From CAVQLX01 sp963811605 (GTDB lineage: Bacteria; Desulfobacterota; Binatia; DP-6), in contig CAWESA010000020.1 of assembly GCA_963811605.1 (NCBI GenBank), forward strand, positions 1 to 64,000: a DNA stretch of 64,000 nucleotides. The letters run 5' to 3'. The notes beneath the pieces were generated by a model, which had not been told where the DNA came from, made no database searches, and saw only the letters and a program-made list of their open reading frames with translations. A program made the position numbers and the translations under genes. Position 1 is the first letter of the stretch, and the number at the start of each line of letters is the position of its first letter. Shown here piece after piece: positions 62,382-64,000 of this stretch.

Positions 62382-63446
62382 GTGCAGTGGGTGACGACCG
62401 CCGCGAGCGGGCCGTCCGACGACCGCGTGCCGCGCCGCGCGGCGATCGTGTCGCTGGTCGCCGCGTCCGTGCTGCTCGCCGTCAAGTACGTCGCCTACGA
62501 GATGACCGGGTCGACGGCGATCCTCTCGGACGCGCTGGAATCGATCGCCAACGTCGTCGCGGCCCTCTTCGCCGTCGGCGTGCTGATCTTCGCGGGCCGC
62601 CCGGCCGACCGCAACCATCCCTACGGCCACGGCAAGATGGAGTTCTTCAGCGCGGTCTTCGAGGGCGGGCTGATCGCATTCGCCGCCGTCCTCATCGTCT
62701 GGAAATCGGTGCAGGACCTCCTCGCCGGCCCCCGGCTGCGCGCGCTCGAGATCGGCATCGCGCTCACCGCGGCCGCCGGCCTGGCGAACGCGGCGCTCGG
62801 GTGGTTCCTCCTCCGCACCGGGCGCCGCGTGCACTCGATCACGCTGATCGCCGACGGCAAGCACGTGCTGTCGGACTTCTGGACCACGGTCGGCGTCATC
62901 GTCGGCCTCGGCCTCGTGCGGCTGACGGGGTTGCCCTGGCTCGATCCTCTCGCGGCGCTCGTGGTCGCCCTCAACCTCGGGGTGACGGGCGCGCTGCTCG
63001 TCCGGCGAGCCGCCGGCGCGCTGCTCGACGAGGAGGACACCGGACTGCTCACCCAGCTGCTCCAGGCCATCGAGCGCAGCATGCGTCCGGGGATCATCCG
63101 CGTGCACCGGCTGCGGGCGCGCCGCGCGGGCCGCTTCACCCACGTCGACGGGCACCTGATCATGCCGGAGTACTGGACGGTCGAGCAGGCGCACGAGGCG
63201 ACCGACGCCTTCGCCGCGCGCATCATCGACATGCTTCCGATCGACGGCGAGATCATCTTTCACGAGGATCCGTGCCGCCGGGCCCTGTGCTCGATCTGCG
63301 ACGTCGAGGCGTGTCCCGTCCGCGTCGAGCCGTTCGTCACCCGCCCGCCGCTCACGCTCGACGAGGTCCTCTCCGCCGACGAGACGTGGCAGAGCCTGGC
63401 CCCTCACCCGCCGCCCTCCGCGCGGCCCCTGCCGGCCGCATCCTGA
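62382..63446 (+). CDS. Cation diffusion facilitator (Zn/Co/Fe/Mn-type efflux)
   Basis: The 354-residue protein has six predicted helices. Metal-site residues are in SDALESIANV and NHPYGHGKMEFF (helix loops) and DGKHVLSDFWTT (helix V). The cytosolic C-terminal domain has VDGHLIMPEYWTVEQAH. After it, a Cys cluster (CRRALCSICDVEACPVR) could bind a metal. It should use a proton gradient to export divalent metals. The GTG start could also be the GTG three codons later. Confidence 0.93.
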   Translation: MQWVTTAASGPSDDRVPRRAAIVSLVAASVLLAVKYVAYEMTGSTAILSDALESIANVVAALFAVGVLIFAGRPADRNHPYGHGKMEFFSAVFEGGLIAFAAVLIVWKSVQDLLAGPRLRALEIGIALTAAAGLANAALGWFLLRTGRRVHSITLIADGKHVLSDFWTTVGVIVGLGLVRLTGLPWLDPLAALVVALNLGVTGALLVRRAAGALLDEEDTGLLTQLLQAIERSMRPGIIRVHRLRARRAGRFTHVDGHLIMPEYWTVEQAHEATDAFAARIIDMLPIDGEIIFHEDPCRRALCSICDVEACPVRVEPFVTRPPLTLDEVLSADETWQSLAPHPPPSARPLPAAS

Positions 63447-63452
63447 TCGCCG

Positions 63453-64000
63453 GTGCGCCGCCCCGAGACCGACGCCCGGACGATGGGCCGCCTGCTGGCG
63501 CGCCTCCGCCGGGCCGCGCCGGCCTGGCACACGACCGCGCTGGCGGCGGTCGCGCAGCAAACCACGCGCGATCCCTTCCGCATCCTGATCTCATGCCTGC
63601 TCTCGCTGCGGACCAAGGACGAGACCACGGGGCCGGCCTCGGCCCGGCTGTTCGCCCTCGCCGACACGCCGGCCGCCATGCTCGACCTCCCGACGCGCGC
63701 CATCGAGCGCGCCATCTTCCCCGTCGGCTTCTACCGCACCAAGGCCCGCGTCCTGCACCGCGTCTGTCGCGACCTGCTCGAGCGCTTCGACGGCCACGTG
63801 CCGTCCGACCTGGACGCCCTTCTCACGCTGCACGGGGTGGGCCGCAAGACCGCGAACCTGGTCGTCACCTTCGCCTTCGGGCTGCCGGGCATCTGCGTGG
63901 ATACGCACGTTCACCGCATCTCGAACCGCCTCGGCTTCGTGCGCACGCGTGCTCCGGACGAGACGGAGCAGGCGTTGCGGCGCCGGCTGCCGCCCCGGCA
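63453..64000 (+). CDS. nth: Endonuclease III-like DNA glycosylase (partial, runs off window end)
   Basis: The visible 182 codons encode the HhH-GPD fold. LISCLLSLRTKDETT is the family start. The HhH motif is LLTLHGVGRKTANLVV with the catalytic Lys in GRKTA, and the catalytic Asp is in VDTHVHRISNRLG. The Fe-S cluster region is cut off by the window edge. It removes oxidised pyrimidines from DNA. It begins with GTG 6 bp after the CDF gene, so the two are co-transcribed. Confidence 0.93.
   Translation, partial: MRRPETDARTMGRLLARLRRAAPAWHTTALAAVAQQTTRDPFRILISCLLSLRTKDETTGPASARLFALADTPAAMLDLPTRAIERAIFPVGFYRTKARVLHRVCRDLLERFDGHVPSDLDALLTLHGVGRKTANLVVTFAFGLPGICVDTHVHRISNRLGFVRTRAPDETEQALRRRLPPR

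Overview
The window is high-GC DNA (roughly two thirds G+C by eye) from a Gram-negative bacterium: there are lipoboxes on envelope proteins, a periplasmic thiol oxidoreductase, dTDP-sugar synthesis and complex I genes. Gene content suggests a free-living deltaproteobacterial-type lineage such as Desulfobacterota or Binatota: PrkA/YeaH/SpoVR, NtrB/NtrC, luciferase-like and F420-type oxidoreductases, and secreted Cys-rich proteins with Thr-rich linkers. The placement is inference; no rRNA is present. It looks like ordinary chromosome. I saw no prophage, insertion sequence or CRISPR array.

Layout. 0-2.4 kb: partial tRNA-Lys, a CheY-like receiver, gltX, and tRNA-Gln plus tRNA-Glu. 2.4-2.8 kb: a promoter followed by a rod-shaped RNA fold resembling 6S RNA. 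2.8-7.4 kb: the stress triad prkA-yeaH-spoVR. 7.5-11 kb: fmdB, ntrB, ntrC, thiE. 11-14.6 kb (minus): thiolase, HAD phosphatase, a small membrane protein, dnaB. 14.7-18.4 kb: two Cys-rich secreted proteins around an FrhB-like protein. 18.6-21.5 kb: ychF, NUDIX, PPOX-fold protein and a TauE permease. 21.5-26.1 kb: a catabolic-looking block (class II aldolase, D-aminoacylase-like amidohydrolase, LLM flavin monooxygenase, alpha/beta hydrolase). 26.1-28.2 kb: apaG, a tiny Cys-rich protein, a decayed DUF6010 gene, tRNA-Arg and an acyl-carrier-like protein. 28.2-31.3 kb (minus): ferritin-like protein, HTH protein, a stand-alone Hint (intein-like) protein, family-5 uracil-DNA glycosylase and rfbA. 32.2-33.9 kb: dnaA with a DnaA box and palindromes upstream. 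33.9-39.9 kb: M48 protease, DsbA-like lipoprotein, glycine-zipper lipoprotein, sulfite/nitrite reductase and an AlkA-like glycosylase. 39.8-43.3 kb: nuoG, nuoF, nuoB. 43.3-49.3 kb: membrane protein, cupin, EF-P, enoyl-CoA hydratase, epoxide hydrolase, trmB, rhodanese-MoeB and nuoI. 49.3-52.7 kb: a peroxide/iron operon (rubrerythrin, CCG Fe-S protein, DUF3501, Fur/PerR, Lon-like). 52.8-60 kb: a complete lipoate/pyruvate dehydrogenase operon (pdhA, pdhB, pdhC, lpdA, lipB, lipA) with a GST behind it. 60-64 kb: rnhB, geranylgeranyl-reductase-like protein, VOC protein, CDF transporter and a truncated endonuclease III.

The main unusual signals are: (1) a recurrent TTGAC-N17-TA promoter placed so that transcription would begin at or within about 4 nt of the start codon of at least eight genes, implying common leaderless mRNAs; (2) a solo Hint-domain protein inside a DNA-repair/ferritin operon; (3) a probable 6S RNA; (4) an EF-P with Asn where the modified Lys/Arg normally sits, in a genome encoding a poly-proline lipoprotein; (5) a Fur-type inverted repeat upstream of the rubrerythrin operon that also encodes a Fur/PerR protein. 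Three conserved genes (spoVR, ntrB, ychF) carry frameshifts that look more like assembly errors than decay.
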